From assembly GCA_031283745.1 (NCBI GenBank), contig JAITBH010000118.1, positions 1-8,329 of the forward strand: DNA of 8,329 nucleotides. The letters are read 5' to 3'. Positions within the stretch are counted from its first letter, which is position 1, and each line of letters opens with the position of its first letter. Positions 6,678 to 8,329 of this stretch are shown here, one piece after another. Below the pieces are notes generated by a model, which worked only from the letters and a program-made list of their open reading frames with translations, was not told where the DNA came from and did no database searches. This DNA is from Candidatus Ectomicrobium neotermitis (lineage in GTDB: Bacteria; Elusimicrobiota; Endomicrobiia; Endomicrobiales; Endomicrobiaceae). Position numbers and translations under genes: made by a program.

Positions 6678-7547
6678 ATGAAACGCAAAAACATAAAACA
6701 AAAACCAGATTCTCAAATGGAACCCTCTGCATTGCTCACCAAGGCTCTGCACGTCATAAAACCATTCTATAAGACAAGCGAGACAACTCTTTATAATGGC
6801 AGCTGTCTTGAGGTTATGAAAATGTTTCCCGACGATTATGTGGATATGATTTTTGCCGACCCGCCATACAATTTGTCTAACAACGGCATAACTTGCCACG
6901 CGGGAAAAATGGTTTCTGTCAACAAAGGTAACTGGGACAAAAGTCAAGGGTTTGCAAAGGATTTGGAATTTCACAAAAAGTGGATTTTTGAGTGCAGAAG
7001 AATTTTAAAGCCCAGCGGGACAATATGGATCAGCGGAACCAATCACAGCATTTATCAGTGCGGGTTTTTATTGCAGGAAATGAATTTTCATGTGCTTAAT
7101 GACATCTCTTGGTTTAAGCCAAACGCCGCCCCAAATCTTGCTTGCACAACTTTTGCTCACAGCCACGAGACCTTGCTCTGGGCAAAAAAAGACAAAAAGG
7201 CAAAGCATATTTTTAACTATGACAGAATGAAAAACGGGGATTTTGCTGAGGATAAAATTAAGGCACCAAACAAACAGATGAGGAGCGTCTGGAGCATCCC
7301 AACCCCTGCACCTGATGAGAAAATTTTTGGCAAACACCCAACACAAAAACCATTGGCTTTGTTGACCCGCATAGTCTTAGCGTCAACTAATGATGGGAGC
7401 TTAATTCTCGACCCTTTCAACGGAGGAGGAACCACTGGAGTCGCCGCAAAAATTATCGGAAACAGAAAATACATCGGCATCGACACAGAAAAATCTTACA
7501 TCGCCACAACCATCAAAAGATTAGAGAACATTTTGACTCATGAATGA
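6678..7547 (+). CDS. Type II DNA adenine-N6 methyltransferase, beta class (DpnA-like)
   Basis: SAM-dependent DNA methyltransferase, 289 residues. Motif order marks the beta class: the catalytic DPPY (61-64, in DMIFADPPYNLS) comes first, and the SAM-binding DPFNGGGTTG (245-254) late, preceded by KHPTQKP (219-225). The stretch from DPPYNLSNNG through NKGNWDKSQG, IWISGTNHSIY, APNLACTTFAHSHETLLWAKK and HIFNYD resembles the DpnA/M2.DpnII group as I recall it; that group is adenine-specific and often recognises GATC. Specificity here is not established, since close relatives read other sites. The start is uncertain: neither the ATG at 6678 nor the one at 6717 (276 residues) has a Shine-Dalgarno, and the conserved part starts near residue 37. 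It overlaps the downstream nuclease-like gene by 8 nt. Likely role: host protection in a restriction-modification system. Confidence 0.92.
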   Translation: MKRKNIKQKPDSQMEPSALLTKALHVIKPFYKTSETTLYNGSCLEVMKMFPDDYVDMIFADPPYNLSNNGITCHAGKMVSVNKGNWDKSQGFAKDLEFHKKWIFECRRILKPSGTIWISGTNHSIYQCGFLLQEMNFHVLNDISWFKPNAAPNLACTTFAHSHETLLWAKKDKKAKHIFNYDRMKNGDFAEDKIKAPNKQMRSVWSIPTPAPDEKIFGKHPTQKPLALLTRIVLASTNDGSLILDPFNGGGTTGVAAKIIGNRKYIGIDTEKSYIATTIKRLENILTHE

Positions 7548-8316
7548 TAATTCTTGGAAAACCATCTTTGACAAATACCACATTCAAGCTCATGATTTTG
7601 ACAATGCACCATTTGCCATTTCAGCGGAGATGATAAAACAGGCAACTAAACATTTCACAAAAACTCATGAGAGGGAAGTGCGTATCCTTTGCAAACAAGA
7701 CAGCAGAGAGCAACGTCCTAAAATTTTTGTTGACCACAACTTGTTTTTGCTGCCCATCCGAAATGGTGAATATATTATTGTTAAGGGCGAAGGGTATGTT
7801 GATATTCCGGAGATAAAGACAGCAACAAAAATATATGTTTCAAAACTCGACTTTCGGTTGGACACTTCTTTGATAGGAAACTCTGAGATGCAACATTTAG
7901 ATTTTGCTTATGCCTCAAGTTTGATTCGAACTTTTTTAAGTGATGACAGCTTAGTGCTTACAATTCGGGGCAGAAAATACACTCCGCAGTTTTCATTTAA
8001 TGTCAACAACAAAAAAATAACTGTAGAAAGTGTTCAAACGGAAGTGGATGCAGGGTATGAGGGAAGAGATCAGGTTGTTTTAATTGAGGCAAAAAATAGT
8101 TACACGGCAAACACTATTATTCGTCAGCTCTTTTATCCATTCCGCCAGTGGCAACAATACACAAGCAAGCAAGTAAACATATTGTTTTTTGAAAAAAGGG
8201 ATAGCCGCTACTTACTTTGGCAGTATGAATTTGCCGACCCCAACAACTATAACAGCATACGCATTCTGAAGGCACAACAATATGAAATTGTCTTTAGCAA
8301 TCAGCAAGCCTCATAA
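7540..8316 (+). CDS. Probable type II restriction endonuclease, PD-(D/E)XK-like
   Basis: A 258-residue cytosolic protein with no signal or membrane segment. Residues 162-186 carry the likely nuclease core: E168 and D170, then a spacer, then the beta-strand QVVLIEAKN with E183-x-K185, the D...ExK arrangement of PD-(D/E)XK nucleases. Downstream, IIRQLFYPFRQW (193-204), KQVNILFFE and YLLWQYEFADPNNYNSIRIL resemble a group of predicted type II restriction enzymes as I remember it; I cannot name the family surely. The N-terminal 130 residues are unassigned and could recognise DNA. The ATG at 7540 lies inside the methyltransferase end (8-nt overlap, no clear Shine-Dalgarno), so translation is probably coupled, with methylase made first. 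Context is the strongest argument for its role. The frame is intact, with its own stop 13 nt before the window end. Confidence 0.72.
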   Translation: MNDNSWKTIFDKYHIQAHDFDNAPFAISAEMIKQATKHFTKTHEREVRILCKQDSREQRPKIFVDHNLFLLPIRNGEYIIVKGEGYVDIPEIKTATKIYVSKLDFRLDTSLIGNSEMQHLDFAYASSLIRTFLSDDSLVLTIRGRKYTPQFSFNVNNKKITVESVQTEVDAGYEGRDQVVLIEAKNSYTANTIIRQLFYPFRQWQQYTSKQVNILFFEKRDSRYLLWQYEFADPNNYNSIRILKAQQYEIVFSNQQAS

Positions 8317-8329
8317 TCGACACATACAG

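Noticed and set aside
7217..7486. Minus-strand frame opposite the methyltransferase as a possible controller or antitoxin
   Set aside because: It is a shadow of the methyltransferase motifs, with no helix-turn-helix pattern and no start signals.
6678..8316. Phage-defence island beyond a simple restriction-modification pair
   Set aside because: No helicase, integrase, transposase, toxin-antitoxin or CRISPR sequence is visible beside the pair, and the window ends 13 nt after the nuclease gene.

Overview
This window looks like ordinary chromosome from an AT-leaning, diderm (Gram-negative-type) bacterium that I cannot name with certainty. The diderm call rests on a secreted beta-barrel porin that ends in Phe. 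Two features are shared with Cyanobacteria and related uncultured lineages such as Margulisbacteria, and in part with Firmicutes: the peptidase-efp-accB-accC gene order, and a porin resembling the OprB group. The taxonomic guess is weak and is inference only.

Positions 1-1745 (minus strand) hold the classic ribosome/tRNA-maturation operon, read right to left: rpsP, a KhpA-type KH protein, rimM, trmD and the start of rplS, which runs off the left edge. The genes are tightly packed: khpA/rimM and rimM/trmD each overlap by 11 nt, and trmD/rplS by 4 nt. A perfect consensus sigma-70-type promoter (TTGACA, 17 nt, TATAAT) precedes rpsP. RimM is odd: only its C-terminal PRC-barrel half is encoded.

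Positions 1746-1940 are a divergent intergenic region with the rpsP promoter, a probable promoter for the porin, and a near-palindrome between them. Positions 1941-6596 (plus strand) form one probable operon: an OprB-like porin, an M24B Xaa-Pro aminopeptidase, elongation factor P, and the biotin carboxyl carrier and biotin carboxylase subunits of acetyl-CoA carboxylase. A strong hairpin terminator follows accC at once. The operon thus joins envelope permeability, proline-linked peptide turnover, relief of polyproline stalling and the first step of fatty acid synthesis.

Positions 6678-8316 (plus strand) hold an accessory module: a beta-class DNA adenine methyltransferase of the DpnA-like group, overlapping by 8 nt a protein with a PD-(D/E)XK-like motif that is most likely its cognate type II restriction endonuclease. 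No tRNA, rRNA, CRISPR array, insertion sequence or controller (C-protein) gene is visible. I see no clearly unprecedented system. The best leads are the half-length RimM and the restriction-modification pair.
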